From NCBI GenBank assembly GCA_905147135.1, contig LR990048.1:4386563-4450562 (forward strand): a DNA stretch of 64,000 nt, read 5' to 3'. Origin of the DNA: Blastobasis lacticolella (lineage: Eukaryota > Arthropoda > Insecta > Lepidoptera > Blastobasidae). The notes under the pieces were generated by a model. It had not been told where the DNA came from. It did no database searches and worked only from the letters and a program-made list of their open reading frames with translations. The stretch's first letter is position 1. Each line of letters starts with the position of its first letter. Position numbers and translations under genes: made by a program. Positions 10,651 through 22,759 of the stretch are shown piece by piece.

Positions 10651-12414
10651 TTCGGTTAGAAGTGTTTTCCAGTGGAGTCTACGATTAGGGAAACGTGACG
10701 TAGAATGTCCAAGGGCGCTATTTTTGAACGTCTCCTCTCGAATAGAACAGTTTTGAATTTCCATTTTCGGATTAAAAAATTCATTATTTTAATATTTACA
10801 TTAGCAGCATTGAACGCGTAGGTTCAAAAATAGAGAAAATCAACGTCATGTATTAAAATATTGAATAGGGCCTCTGTGGCAGCGCTAGCTGAAGTGACTG
10901 GATGCGCAAAACTGTGGACCGGTCGAGTAGCTTGTCATAGGCCTCAGCCTAGGTCTCGTTGTCGACTGCGATTGGCTGACGACTATGGCCGATGATATGA
11001 TCTAGGAGTCTATATGGTATGTACACTACAGCTGATTGTTAGATCTAGGCTGCTATTGGTGACTAACACCCGTATTCAGAAACGTTATTATGAGGTCTAC
11101 TCGCAGTGACAGTTGGAGGCGCATTATTTGAAGTTGTTGACAACTAAACATACCTAGGACGAATAGTTCAGCTAGGCATGTGGACAGACGACCTCCACGA
11201 CGCAGGTACAGCCAGCTGCAGAGAGACCTGAAGACCTGACCCGCCAACCATAAACAATATGCAAGGAAAGTTACTCTGCAGCTGACAATACCATCTGGAT
11301 GCGGAAGGCTCAGGACGGCCTTCGCGGAGATCTCTGTGGGAAGCCTATACCCACCAGTGGGCGTCATCCGGTTGATATGATGATGATGATTATAGCTATA
11401 AGGTCTTACAGTACAAGCGAACGCACAGGGTTTAAACTAACAATACGTGAGATTTGATCAGCAGCCTGCGTCCGTCATAATTAATGGAATTGACCTATCA
11501 TAGAGCCGTATAGAACTCATAGTAACGCTGTGAGAACGCTACTTTTCTTCGACAAGTATTCTTGATGAAATTTTATTCACGTTAATTTATCAACTTTGCG
11601 CCCCCAAATGATAGACTCTATTTCGCCTGAACCGAAAAAGAAATCGAGACTGAACTCTACGTTTTCCGCGCACATACTCGCGAGCTCAGCGCATTTGTCT
11701 TCGGTTCTGTTTAGACATCAACATCTTTTGTCTCCGTCCCTCTTGTTGTATGTTATATTCTCTGTCTCCTGTGCCGGCATTAGGTTGGCTACGCACGCGT
11801 CGCCCGTTATTCCTCATTACGCCGGGCTTACCAGTGTTATGTATCGTCTGGTGAATAGGACGCTTTAGTTGTTTTATTGATGTATCGTTGGTGCGAAATG
11901 ATATTGTATCGTGCCAGCGTAGGTGTGTCATATTTCTATGTATTTGCTTACTTTTCTTCCGAAAATTCTTATATATCTACTACTTACATTGAAGTTCGGG
12001 AGAAGTAATCTATGTATGTATGGAAGCTTTACTAATACATGAGCAACAAAACTAAGTATTCTTTTACAATAGCAAAGGTGGGCTTATCGTACAATGGGAA
12101 TTCTTCCAGGCAGCCTTAGATCTTTTGAGAGAAGATCTAAAAAACGTTGGAGGCAATAATGAGCACTTATAAATTAAATTACTTACAATTTTAATTTTTA
12201 TAAGTAGGTATCTATTAATTAACCTAAAGAACAGAGTTATTTCAATACATGTATTGTATAATTTGGTACAGTCTTTTAAATATTTGCTGTATTATATAAT
12301 ATTCAAAAATAACTACTACTAAACTATTTAAAAAATATACAAATAACTATTCTTTATCAGTCAATTCAAGCAAAAGAGCGACGCTGCTTTGAACAAGGCT
12401 TTAGCTTTTTACGA
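10651..12414. other. non-coding apart from the LINE end at 11060-11395
   Basis: The short ORFs have no recognisable domain; codon usage and composition do not suggest genes. Confidence 0.45.
11060..11395 (+). repeat. RTE-like LINE 3' end with GATGATGATGATTA tail
   Basis: Ends with GGATGCGGAAGGCTCAGGA, CGGAGATCTCTGTGGGAAGC, CAGTGGGCGTCATCCGG and TGATATGATGATGATG. The same final codons (RKAQDRP.W..L.GEAYAQQW) are found at 62740-63119 on the - strand. The upstream part is too decayed for coding. Confidence 0.6.
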
Positions 12415-12580
12415 AGCAATCCTACTAATACTATAAATGCGATTGTGTGTGTGTTTGTTACCTCTTCACGCATAAAAGGATTAACGGATTTGTATGAAAT
12501 TTGGGAGGTAGGTAGCTTAGGGTATGGAATAATAGATAGGCTACTTTTTATCCCCCCTCTACCCTAGCGGGTAGACGTGT
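12415..12580 (+). repeat. Helitron-like 5' fragment
   Basis: TCCTACTAATACTATAAATG, GCGATTGTGTGTGTGTTTGT, TTACCTCTTCACGCATAAAA and AGGCTACTTTTTATCCCCC match the 5' region of a common lepidopteran Helitron group. The element appears cut off at about 12580. Confidence 0.55.
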
Positions 12581-12988
12581 AGGTATTAGCTAAGTAAAGG
12601 TAAAGTAAAAGTAAGCTCCTAGGCTTAACTTTCATGATATGGAGATATCCTTTTGTAAGTATGTAAGATATGCCTAATTTATGAATAATATTATATTTTG
12701 TGATATTTTTAGAATCGGTAAGTAGGTTCAATTCCTGTGAGACTGGTTTCAACTGCTCTCTTTCAATTACTGTCGGTTACTGTCAGTACAATTTACACTC
12801 ATAGGTACCCACAGTGAATTGTGGTCAGGATATGAGTCAGGATCGAATTGAAACAATGCTGACATTGGTATGTTTTATGTCCGTGCATACCCTGTCCGAA
12901 ATCTCTGTAAACGCCACTGTAGGAGGACTCAGTGTCGCTAATTTACTAATGGCTCGATTAAATTGTAATTGGATTGCAACCTTAGCTG
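12581..12988. other. non-coding
   Basis: Nothing recognisable; it ends at the SINE target site. Confidence 0.45.
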
Positions 12989-13004
12989 AATGGCAGTTTG
13001 TAGT

Positions 13005-13368
13005 CATAATCATCTTGGCGTTAATATCCCGGTTGTGCTCTCGCACACGACGGCAAGGGGTCCGCCTTGACCATGATCCAGGATTTGGCAGGTCGGGTAA
13101 TTACAGTGGAGCGACTGCCATCTGACCTCCATGACCCTGCTACCAGGGAAACCTGACCAGATTGGGTCATGGTTACACATCCAGTCGCCTGAATGTGCAG
13201 GTTTCATCACGATGTTTTCCCTCACCGTAAGAGCATCGGTTAGTATTCAACTGATGTACATAACTCAGAAAACAGTCATTGGTACATGGCCGGAGCGGGA
13301 TTCGAACCCGGGACCTCTGGCTTACGAGTCGGATACTCTAACCGCTCGGCCACCGACGCTCCGTCCTT
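13005..13368 (-). mobile_element. full-length tRNA-derived SINE (family A) with 16-bp TSD
   Basis: Near-identical sister of the 4905-5272 copy, flanked by a perfect 16-bp repeat AATGGCAGTTTGTAGT at 12989-13004 and 13369-13384. A and B boxes lie at the right end; the CGCCAAGATGATTATG tail is at the left. Low divergence between the two copies suggests recent activity. Confidence 0.9.
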
Positions 13369-13536
13369 AATGGCAGTTTGTAGTATTCTGCTCCAATTAA
13401 AACTGCCATTGAGCTGATATTGCGATCCAATTACAATTCAATGGCGTCAAGTAAATTAGCGGACTTGATATTGGCCCTAGTGTGCCTAAGGCGCCACTGA
13501 ATGGGCCCTTGCCTTACGCCTTGTGTAACACCAGCA

Positions 13537-13927
13537 AGGGTCCGTTTATACGTCGACGCTTACAAACCGGACTGTAAACGCATATGCGTCGTGCCCGCGT
13601 AGCCACCGCGTAGAAACCGGACAGAAAACGTGCATTCTATCCTATTGGCGTAGGCCTGACGCGGTAACTGTGCGGGGACTATGCGGACGCCGCGCGTTTG
13701 TTTGCAAATAATAAGGTTCAAAGTTATAAATTCTTTATTGAGCAGGACATTACGTACCTCTTTCAATCGTCAAAAAAAGGGGGGGCAGGAAAGTAGAATG
13801 GAAACACACGTGGCCACCCCAATAACATAAGCTTTCTGTCATTAGTATAGGTAATAGAAACCTAAATTGGATAAACATTTGGGACAAGTCGTGCAAAAAT
13901 CGTGTATCTACGTCTGTATGGGCTCTA
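13537..13927 (+). repeat. unclassified interspersed repeat family C, copy 1
   Basis: Opens AGGGTCCGTTTATACGTCGA and ends ..TGTATGGGCTCT. Shared with 24606-24874: ACAAACCGGAC(T/A)GTAAACGC, TATCCTATTGGC, and TTTGGGACAA(G/A)TCGTGC plus CAAAAATCGTGTA-type end. The first and last 16 bases, inverted, match at about 10 positions, suggesting weak terminal inverted repeats. Confidence 0.55.
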
Positions 13928-15120
13928 AGTCAAATCGAAGGATCGGTGAAATTTTTCTCTCTGTCGGTCAGTCACATGACTAAGCAAGTTGCAAGAACAT
14001 TGAGGTTATGCAATTAATCAAACATTGTAGGTATCACTTCAATAAGTATTTTTAAACAGTGTCCGTACGCTGTCTAGTATCTTTAATTATTAAAAATTTG
14101 CTTAGGTATGTTTTGTTGTTTATTTCGTTTCTTTTGTTATTTGAACGGAAATTTTATTAATTTATAAAATGTGTGAATCTATATTTTTGGACTTTAAATT
14201 GTAGATAGATAGATAGCAAAGGTTTTGTTTGTGATAAGATGGCAAAAGAGCAGGAATACCTACGTCAATAATCAATATCTAAATTATCTTGTTACTTATT
14301 TCTTTATCCTCGATTTACATAGAAAATATATTATCTACGTGGTAAACTGCCTATGAGGTACCTAATTATAGCATTACAGGACCTGTTCGTAGTATTATCA
14401 AATAGTTAGTATCAAAAACATAAACAACTTTATCTACTCTTCAGAAGATATTTTATATATTTTCATTTCTTTATACTGAAGTTAATCTAGATAACAAAAA
14501 AAGTCAATTAAAATTATAAATTAGGTAGATGGTAAAAAAACATAGTTAAACTAAAGGTATTACGAGTGAGCATAGTGTGAATGTAAAAGTGAGCCAAGTT
14601 CATTTATCCTACATACCTAATTAATTGTAATCCGTTTTTTTAAATCGGACAATATGCAGTATGCATTGTTGTAATTCGGTACCTATAACTTGAGAATGCA
14701 ATCTGATATGGCCATTATAAAATATTATTTAGCACCAATGTATAATAATATTTGCACCTATATTATAAACGATAAAATACCTAAGTGACGGAAATACATT
14801 AGCGAGCGAAAACCCGCCGCTGAAAGCCGGAGCGCCTCGGGCAAAATCTGCACAACTCTCATTAAGAGAGCACTAATTAAAAACTAATTAAATACGCGCG
14901 AAAAAGAGAGCGCACGTTTAACTGATACTAATAAGATCGTCAAACAATTACGGCGGGCTCATCCCGTGCGAGCGGGACGGCGGCAAAAGTCGCGCCCTCT
15001 CGCTCGCTCGCACACCGCTCTCTATTTAACTTTTAATTTATACTCATTCCTTTATATCTTTTATTGCTTCGCCCATCGCGACTCCTAATGCGCCTGAGGT
15101 GCTCCTCGCACTAATTAAAT
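13928..15120. other. repeat-poor upstream region of unc-4
   Basis: AT-rich to about 14800, then more balanced with (C)TCGCTCGCTCGC-type sequence at 14998. No mobile element was recognised. Suitable for upstream cis-regulation of unc-4, but no specific site can be claimed. Confidence 0.35.
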
Positions 15121-15240
15121 TCATGCCGAGGCGCGTGGCCCCGCCCCCTCGCGGGCGGCCAATCCCAGCGAGGCACGCGCGGGGCGGCGCGGGGGCGGGC
15201 GGGGGGCGCCGCTCAGTAACAGATCCCTGATAGAGCTGTC
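15121..15240 (+). promoter_or_regulatory. GC-rich patch with CCAAT box, G-runs and Inr-like TCAGT, upstream of unc-4
   Basis: A very GC-rich patch in otherwise AT-rich DNA about 1.15 kb before the unc-4 ATG. It contains CCCCGCCCCC, GGCCAATCCC and, at about 15181-15210, G-runs of four, five, three and six. An arthropod initiator-like TCAGTAAC starts at 15213. No TATA box or good DPE was found at the expected spacing, so promoter function is a hypothesis. A second GC-rich block directly abuts exon 1 (16140-16375). Confidence 0.35.
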
Positions 15241-16139
15241 ATGTCGCGTCCGACCGGTCGTTACGCTGCCCTGACATATTTTATTATTATTTATGTCAAT
15301 TAGATTATTGCTTTTTTGTTTAATGGAATAAGGAATCGCTTGTGAAATTGATTGCCTTTCCATCGCTTATGATTCATCAATGTCAAAAATACAACGTGTT
15401 AATTTTAATATGATTGATTGTTTGTCCGTCATTACGGCGATTGGAGCGCGACTTGTAATCTAGTTTTACGCAACGCTATTGTGAACTGCGCCTAATAATG
15501 GTGTTCTGTCCGCTAGATTAGCCGCGGATTATCTATCACCTGTCAAATTAGAAAGGTGTTATTTATTATTTAAAAAAATACATTATTTTCTCTTTAGAAT
15601 TTTATAATTTAAAATGAGCAATTTGTAAGCCCTTTACTGTCTTTGGAGCAGGTACCTACATTAAAAATGAGAAAGCAACGTCCATTATGAACGTCATAAA
15701 AAGATAAACAACTCCATAAACTTTATGCTTTTCCACACACATTCATCTACCCAATACGTTTTGTACCTGATGTATTTCACATCCACCCATCCATTACAAA
15801 ATACATAAGAAACACAAATATGTACCACTTCCTCATTAGGTGCAAGCAAATTGACAAAACGCAGTTGCGGTTACGTGCCATAACTCCTTCTCCCCGGCCA
15901 GGCAAAAACACGCCGGAGACGGCCCGGAGCGCTATAAATCCTAACTACAATCACTCGCCGCGCGATAACCGACGTTACGATCCGCCGATAAAGTTTATTT
16001 CCACTCAGCGTCTCCGGCGCCGCTAATTCAATGTCTGCCGGCTTTAATTTATCGCGGGCCGTTCGAAACCGATCTATAAACGCGTCGGGTAAGGTATAAC
16101 ATCGTTTAGCAGGGGGCTTGGACGGCGTCGGAGGAATAA
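15241..16139. other. repeat-poor sequence between the two GC-rich patches upstream of unc-4
   Basis: No repeats or credible ORFs. Possibly promoter or leader sequence; the transcription start is not determinable. Confidence 0.35.
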
Positions 16140-16375
16140 ATCTATAATATGAAAGAGGCGGGGAGTTGATTGAGGCGGTGGTGGGGGGCCAGGGGGCGGG
16201 GTTCGCGCCATAGGATCTCGCCGCCGCAGTCGCACTGCTGCCGCGGGTCGCTCCGCGCGGGATTTACTGACCGGTGGACACACGAGTGCTCAGCGACTGT
16301 ACTAGTGAAGGATGTCGGGTGGACGGTAGTGTGGTGGACGTCACAATTACGGGGTTGTGCGGGCGCGGGCGCGGC
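16140..16375 (+). promoter_or_regulatory. GC-rich leader/proximal promoter region of unc-4
   Basis: GC-rich sequence running into the start codon. It holds GGCGGTGGTGGGGGGCCAGGGGGCGGGG (partial G-run motif, about 16170-16200) and a CpG-rich segment to 16260. In-frame stop TGA at 16268-16270 marks this as non-coding in the unc-4 frame. It probably contains the 5' untranslated leader; the transcription start could not be fixed. Confidence 0.4.
16312..16329 (+). other. possible 5-codon upstream ORF in the unc-4 leader
   Basis: ATG TCG GGT GGA CGG TAG, a five-residue ORF ending 46 nt before the unc-4 start codon. If the transcript start lies upstream of 16312, this uORF could dampen translation. 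It may equally be chance in GC-rich DNA. Confidence 0.25.
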
Positions 16376-16589
16376 ATGGTGCTGGAGGGCGGTCTGCCGG
16401 CGCCGCTGCAGCTGTACGCGGCGGCGGCGGCGCAGCTGGCCCCGCGGCCGGCCTGGCCCCCGTTCCTGCCGTTCTTCGGGGTGCCGCCGCCGTTCCTGCA
16501 GCGGCCGCGGCTGCCGCACCCGATGCCGGCGCGCGCGCCGCACGGCCCGCCCAGCGAGGACTCCAACGAGGACGGCGCTAGTAGTAAAG
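16376..16589 (+). CDS. unc-4: unc-4 homeobox protein, coding exon 1 (N-terminus)
   Basis: First coding exon of the homeodomain transcription factor Unc-4, a nuclear PRD-like-class regulator that in other animals specifies neuron identity, largely as a repressor. The exon encodes 71 residues plus one base of a split codon. It starts MVLEGGLPAPLQLY, has a five-alanine run (residues 15-19), a proline/phenylalanine-rich stretch (about 23-50, including PPFLPFFGVPPPFL) and an acidic SEDSNEDGASSK end. The ATG at 16376 was chosen because it is the first in-frame ATG after an in-frame TGA at 16268-16270 and has a good context (GGC before, G after). The donor AAG|GTGAGA is strong. The g at 16589 joins gt at 52086-52087 to make a Gly codon, so the reading frame runs correctly into the homeobox exon. 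The exon is strikingly GC-rich against AT-rich surroundings. The N-terminus alone would not identify the family; the call rests on the exon 1/exon 2 join. No transcript confirms the splice. Confidence 0.8.
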
Positions 16590-16679
16590 GTGAGACGAGT
16601 TCTGCTGTGCTTCTAGTTGTGGTGATTGTGAGTGGTCCAGTCTGCGTATGGGGTGTTCAGGGTTTGTTTGGCCCAACGC

Positions 16680-19600
16680 TTTGGATGTAAGGGCTGGATT
16701 TATCCTATAAAGAATCCATTTGACTTTAGTTAACTCTATTTAATATCCGCTGTGCCTCTACATAGATCCGATAATATAGGCGTCATTGGAAGTCGCTTAA
16801 ATAAAGACTTAATATGATTCTAGTTTGACAGGATAGGTACTCACTCATTTTAATTCAATGAAGATAAAAATGTATGCTCTACCTACCAGCTCTATCTCTA
16901 TCAGTAAACTAATTACACCTTCCTCTTTTTTATAATAGAGAGAGACTAAACGAGCTATTTACACCTTCTAACACCTTCGTATACCGACAATAATTAAATT
17001 AAGTTAGCTAATGCTAAATAAAATAATTGCAAAACTAAATGCTGCCAAACTATTACAAGCTCTTATTAGAACGTAAATTATAGGGAGTTGTACCGTTTTT
17101 TTTTACACATCATAACATTTATAAAAGAGTAATTGATTTTGAAAATAGACTATATGTAAATGCTCCTAAGTGATTTAAAATAAATAATTTATATAGTTTA
17201 TAAACGTCTTTTAAAATAACCCTTTATAAGTTATAAAAAAATGACATTTCAAAAAGTTTGCTTCATGTAGTCTGATTATATTTACAAAGTTTCATTGCAA
17301 TCGGATTAGCTGTAAATTATGGTTTTCGTATTTAAATACCTAATAAATGAATTTCATTTAAAACTAGTTTTAGTATTAATTGTTGACATTTGCCGAAAAA
17401 CATCAATTCAGCAGACGTTATAATAATTTCTCAAGGTTCGTTGGACCAATTCAGGTTAGTTTCCACAATTCTCATGCCACCGTCGGATAATAATTTGATT
17501 ACTGACTTACGGTGGATAGCGATTCATTAGGATATTATCTACTTTTTGTCATAAATAAGATATAATGCATATTAAAAAAAAAATATTTGTAAATAGGTAG
17601 ATAGATACATAGATATACTCTTTATTGCACACAAAATTACAGGAAAGAAAATTTAACAGGTGCAAAAATAAGAGGTTCTTCATAGGTGGATGCAGAATAT
17701 GTTTTTATTATTGTCCGGATAAATATGAGTAACATTAATTGTTTAATAAGAAATAGGGAGGCAAAATATTTTTTTGAATTATTTGTATGTACCAGTGAGA
17801 TGACAAACAAACGAATAACAAATATGATCCCCAAGAAATAAATATCATATAAGTGTTTAAGTAAACACTAAACAATAAAATATTATTTTTATTTAGGTAT
17901 AGCTTATATTCTAACCTAAAATAGGTATGACTAGTAACAGATTAATTACTAATTTATTAGATACTTTAAAACTTTGTCCAAAATATCCTTGGTAAATTAA
18001 TTTAAAAGTTAAATACCAAAAGGTTTTGCCCGACGTCCGGTGGCGAAAGTCATGTAGTAGAATTATTTATAGAACCTCAATCTAACTTGGCTTGTTTTTA
18101 TGACTTACGTACTGCAGTTACGCCGTCGGCCCGTTCGAACGAAAAGAAATATATCTACTCCAAACTACAAACAAAAAATTGTCTGATCAAACGGTCGTTT
18201 TAAACCAGCTAACTAGAAGCAAGCTACTTAGTTAAGACTCTATTAACAAGTAGAGACAAAAACTCGAAGATCGGTTGTTTTGCTGCAAAATGAAAGTTCA
18301 ATTTCATCACTAAAAAGTGGTCGCGCAATGGCGCGGGTTGCTAGCGGTTTATAGAATACCATAGTTACAGAGCAGCGAAATAAAAAAAATTGTTTCGTTA
18401 AGAAATTTTCATGTGTATTTTATCTATTATTATTTATTTTAATGGAACAAACCTTTGGAGCAATAAAACTATTTATTTTACCTAAAGGGTTTTATTAAAA
18501 ATATTTTTATCGTTTTGTAATGAAAGTTGACATTGTCCTTTTTTCAATACCAATATTGTATTTTTATTATTAATTGTATGTATTGTGTATTATTTAATAT
18601 TGTATCACTGACAAAAAATCTATAACTTACATTATAAAATGAAATCAATTTTGTTTTCGAGAAAATAAACCAAACGGATTTAAATTTTGTACAGAAATTA
18701 ATTATTTACATTTTCATTCTATCTAACAATAACGTATTGCGGTGCCAAAATCATCGCTGTATGTAACTTTGTTACTAACTAAGTAATAAAAAAGGTTCTC
18801 AATCTAAACAAAAAAAAATCGATATTTTCGGATAGGGTTTTTTACATTATAAAGCACGCAATTATATTTTAATTCCCCTAACACCAGAAGTAGCTGGCTC
18901 TTGTGATGAGTGTAGGTATCTTAGCACGTATTTCATATGTATTTGCAAAGTGCATAAAGTCGAAGTTCGTAAATAATAAAGTTTCAGTCAACTTGGCGGG
19001 TACACTGCCGTGCCTGCTCCATCAATCATATTCTGATTTAAATAATTCTTAGACTTTCTGTGCCTATAGAAGATTTTTGCAAATTGAAAGATGTGAGAAT
19101 AAGTAATTAGGCAACTAGGCGGGTGCACTATCGTACCTGCATATATTAATTTCTAAGGCTAGGTTTTCTGCCTGGGTTTACAAACCTTTGTTATATCTGT
19201 CATCATTGCCAACAAGTATTACAGTCTACTGTTGGGTGGATTACATTAAAACTTTAAATTGTAGGTGCTTTTAGTATTTTAGGTACAATACAATATCTCA
19301 CCATAATAACCATATTCCTATGCAGATGTTCATAATTTTGTAGGATTACTTATTATATCTTAATAATATCGTTACAAAGGGGATAAAGTAGAAAGCGTTT
19401 TAAAGTAAAACGAAGACCACAAATAGCTTTGTAATTGTAATTAAAATGCAAAGGCTTATCAGCTTTTCTTTTAGAGTAACAATGATTCTGTGAGTTAAAA
19501 AAAAAATTAATTAATAAAAAAGTATTAATAGTACTGAATTTGAAACTAAAATTTGAAGGCTGCTTTTTCTATTTCAAAAGAAAAAAGAAATGGTGTGGTA

Positions 19601-20414
19601 GTGTAAGTGGCTGTAGCTGTAAAGGAAATGATTCTAAAAAAGTAATCGACTTCTGTCCTTACATTGTTGTAGATACCTAATATTAATAGTTTTCGCTTTT
19701 TATTTTAATTGTTTCATTTTATTTAAATACTAATGACTTATTTCATAATATCTTTAAAATTAATGTACTAAGTAGGTAGTTTAATTGATTTAAATAACTA
19801 TCTCCTTGAATTTTAGTGTACAATATTGCTAGACTTATCCTACCTCAATTGTGCATATTAAAAAAGTTAATAAATAATAATTTTACATAGGTTTTTGTTA
19901 ATCTTGTTTTTCTATAAATCTATTATTTACTGAACTCACATAATAACCATAGCATAGTAGAACTTCGCAGTCTGAACAGTAGTAGAAACTTGTCTCACAA
20001 TTACAAGTCTACTAAATTTCCACCTCGCATTTGAGTTATGAAATTGTAACACCGGTGCTAACGGATAAATTTCAAGTTAGTCAAGCGAGCAAGGTCGATT
20101 ACATTCGACCAGTTTCAGTGAGTAGATTAATTTTTAAGTCCATTTAATTTTGTTGAATGAGTTTATTAATGGCGATTAGGATCTTGAATCTCTTTCATTA
20201 ATATTTTTTAATCGATTTTAAAGTCAGTGGGTTTGTTAAAATGTAGTAAGTATTTGAAAATGTACCTATAATTTTTCTGTGTTTATTTACCCATTGCCGT
20301 GGTGTCCGATAGATGAGAATGTTCTTTTAAATAAAACTTGGTATTAGCGTTCAATACGCCAATTGTTGAAAGGCTCTACGTAGGTTTTTGATTAAGTATA
20401 ATATACCTTTAATA
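16680..20414. other. start of unc-4 intron 1: AT-rich, repeat-poor
   Basis: Mostly unique AT-rich DNA with one small repeat at 17590. No exon seen. Good candidate ground for intronic enhancers on the basis of low transposon load only. Confidence 0.35.
17590..17650 (-). repeat. repeat 3' end ('CTTTATTGCACACA') with (GATA)n
   Basis: AGGTAGATAGATACATAGAT then ACTCTTTATTGCACACAAAA; related to 3455-3600. Confidence 0.45.
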
Positions 20415-20595
20415 ATATATCGGGTGCGGTCCAGCTCTGTCTGGTATTGTCGGCGGCTGCCCGGCACGGTTTGGTACTGTCGGACACGGTCCAGCCGTTG
20501 TCGGCGTGAGTAGGGTGTGCTCCGGCCCTGAGGCGGCCGACATATCACTGTGTGTTTCCTTCCTACTATCATTTTGACGATATAAAGGGATATTT
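20415..20595 (+). repeat. unclassified repeat D, copy 1
   Basis: Tandem GGTCCAGC/TGTCGGCG-type motifs (GGTACTGTCGGACACGGTCC) followed by TATCACTGTGTGTTTCCTTC and TTTTGACGATATAAAG. The same order recurs at 38495-38640 in the same orientation. Confidence 0.5.
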
Positions 20596-20714
20596 ATTTA
20601 TTCAATTATTATTAGGTAACAAAATCCCATAGATAAACTACATAAAATAGTAAACATAATAAACTAATACAAATAAGTGTACAATAGGATTCTATACGTA
20701 AAAATATAATTAAC

Positions 20715-20940
20715 TAACTGGCCCGCCGCGACTTCGTTCGCGTGGTCTTCTACTCTTACTCTAGGTATACTTAACCTACCATATACGTACCCTACAAAAG
20801 TACGGATCAAAATTAATAAATGTTGTCAATTGCTTTGAAAATCCGTTTTTTTTTTCATTAGAACGCGATCACGACCTGGCCCACTCAAATATATACACAA
20901 CATTTCAGGCCAGCCGCTTAGGGGAAATTAGGTGACAAAA
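20715..20940 (-). repeat. Helitron-like fragment, 3' end at left
   Basis: ACTGGCCCGCCGCGACTTCG followed by TTCGCGTGGTCTTC on + is the reverse of the ..CGCGAACGAAGTCGCGGCGGGC Helitron terminus (compare 2091-2114). The body to the right is decayed; the right boundary is approximate. Confidence 0.5.
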
Positions 20941-21357
20941 TATATAGGTACAAAGAGAAGATAATAGAATATAGAAATTAACGTCCAGATTACTAAAGAT
21001 ATTTTGAATTTGAGTTCGAGCTTGACCAGGAGATCACAGTACCTAGACAAGAAGAAAATGAACAACAGAATTATCTATTAAGTATTTTCTAACCCAGATT
21101 TCAAGCATAGAGATGATGGCCCTCTACTAATGTAGAAAAGGAATGGACTTAATGCATTATTAGTGTGATGTTAATGTTTATTCACCTTCTAGTAGAAGAT
21201 AATTTTAAAATATTTCCCCATAAACCGTTCCTATGCGATATGTTTTAAATATTTCATAATGCGTTAGGTATATAATTGGGAAAGTTTTTAATTTCTATAA
21301 GACATATGCTGTGTCACGTGGAAAACAGACAGACGGCTGTCTGTGATTTATAGGTAA

Positions 21358-21420
21358 TAATAATCATCTTGTCTTTAATGTACCTACCGGTTGTGCTCTT
21401 GCGCGTGTTAGAAAAGGGTG
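21358..21420 (-). repeat. small SINE (family A) 3' fragment
   Basis: AATCATCTTGTCTTTAATGT followed by CCGGTTGTGCTCTTGCGCG matches the 3' end of the SINE family. No TSD was recognised. The adjacent sequence has a small inverted repeat ACAGACAG..CTGTCTGT. Confidence 0.5.
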
Positions 21421-22094
21421 TATTGTGGCCTATTGTGTGAATTTAAGTGTTTAGAAGATATTAATTAGGGTGGCCTAGTAATTTATTGAAAAGTAACGGT
21501 GGAAAGCTTAATGAAATAAAAATAAATTAGTTAAATATTACTTGCTATTCATTCAGGAAGGGAGAAGCATATTTAAACACACTGATAAAACCAAATTAGA
21601 TAATTTATTTATATTATAGGATAGGCAATCATAACAAACAAAGTTATAGGTATAGGAAATATGACAATATATTCTGAACATAATCAAGCATGGCAAATAA
21701 TATTTACTTTGACATTGTTTCATTTTGACATTGTTATTATTTTTATATTTTTGGTAATGAATTTAAATAGATATGGAATTGTAAAATCTAAAAAAATATG
21801 GATTTGTAAATTCTGAAATAAATGATTATTTATTTATTATTTTATTATTTATATTCGAATATTTATCCTTAAATGAAGGGCAGCGGCTATATCGCCTGAG
21901 AATTTACACAAATAAATCAATTACAAATCAACAAAAGGCACCAAAGTAATACAATTCATGTTTATACTTAATTCTGGGTCTGGAGCAAAAGCTCGCTCCC
22001 AGTCTCTCAACTGGACTTATATGTATACTATGGCTATAGCCGGAAAAGTCATTTATTTCTATTCTCATGGACTACTTACTATAGTACTATGAGA

Positions 22095-22150
22095 ATAGTC
22101 ATGTGACTGCTTACCATCAGGCGGGCCGTAAGCTTGTTTGCCACCTTGGT
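22095..22150 (+). repeat. jockey-like LINE 3' end fragment
   Basis: CTGCTTACCATCAGGCGGGC and CGTAAGCTTGTTTGCCACC followed by an A-rich end, same as the inverse copies at 10361-10490 and 41736-41835. Confidence 0.6.
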
Positions 22151-22654
22151 GGTACTAAAAAAATTGTTAAGGTACATATAAAATATTTACAGTTATCATA
22201 AAAAATACACTAATACCTACATCTAAAATATCAAAAATACTATGTATTTACGACTGCGGCCTATTTACGTGCCTTGCGGGAGCGCAACCGAAACATAACG
22301 CCGAGATGATGATATGTATTTACGACGGCAAGAATTTTTTTTAATTCCCTTCATTAATAATAAAATGAATAAACGTACTGTACATTCATCACGTAATGTA
22401 CATTCATTCATTAATAAACGGCTAGGCAGCAGAGTAGATTAAGAGAGGTAGGGCATAGCGGGGTATCTCGTTCGAATTGGTGCCGCCCGACTGGGGAAGT
22501 ACCTCCACCTTACAGAATATCGCAGCTAAATAATACTCTTTTAAATAGTATTGTGTTTCTGCCGGTGAGTAAGGTTTCCAGTGCTCCATGGGGTGGGGAT
22601 TTGGGGAACCGTGGCTTTGGCAGTGGAGTGGCATTTGCCTTTTAGCTGCCAGAG

Positions 22655-22755
22655 CAACGTGTTATAGAGGTGGGCAACGCATTGGCGATACTCTTGATGT
22701 TGCTAACGTCTATAGGCAGTGGTGACCACTTTCCATCAAGTGGCCCGCTTGCATT
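22655..22755 (+). repeat. jockey-like LINE 3' end fragment
   Basis: GGTGGGCAACGCATTGGCGA, TTGATGTTGCTAACGTCTAT and CACTTTCCATCAAGTGGCCC, a 5'-truncated LINE 3' end related to 54380-54512. Confidence 0.6.
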
Positions 22756-22759
22756 TGGG

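Noticed and set aside
15213..15220. Firm call of a transcription start at TCAGTAAC
   Set aside because: No TATA box or downstream element at the right spacing, and it would imply a leader of over 1 kb; kept only as a candidate.
16142..16616. Several Arg- or Ala-rich ORFs overlapping unc-4 exon 1 on both strands
   Set aside because: Shadows of the GC-rich exon and leader; low-complexity content with no domain.
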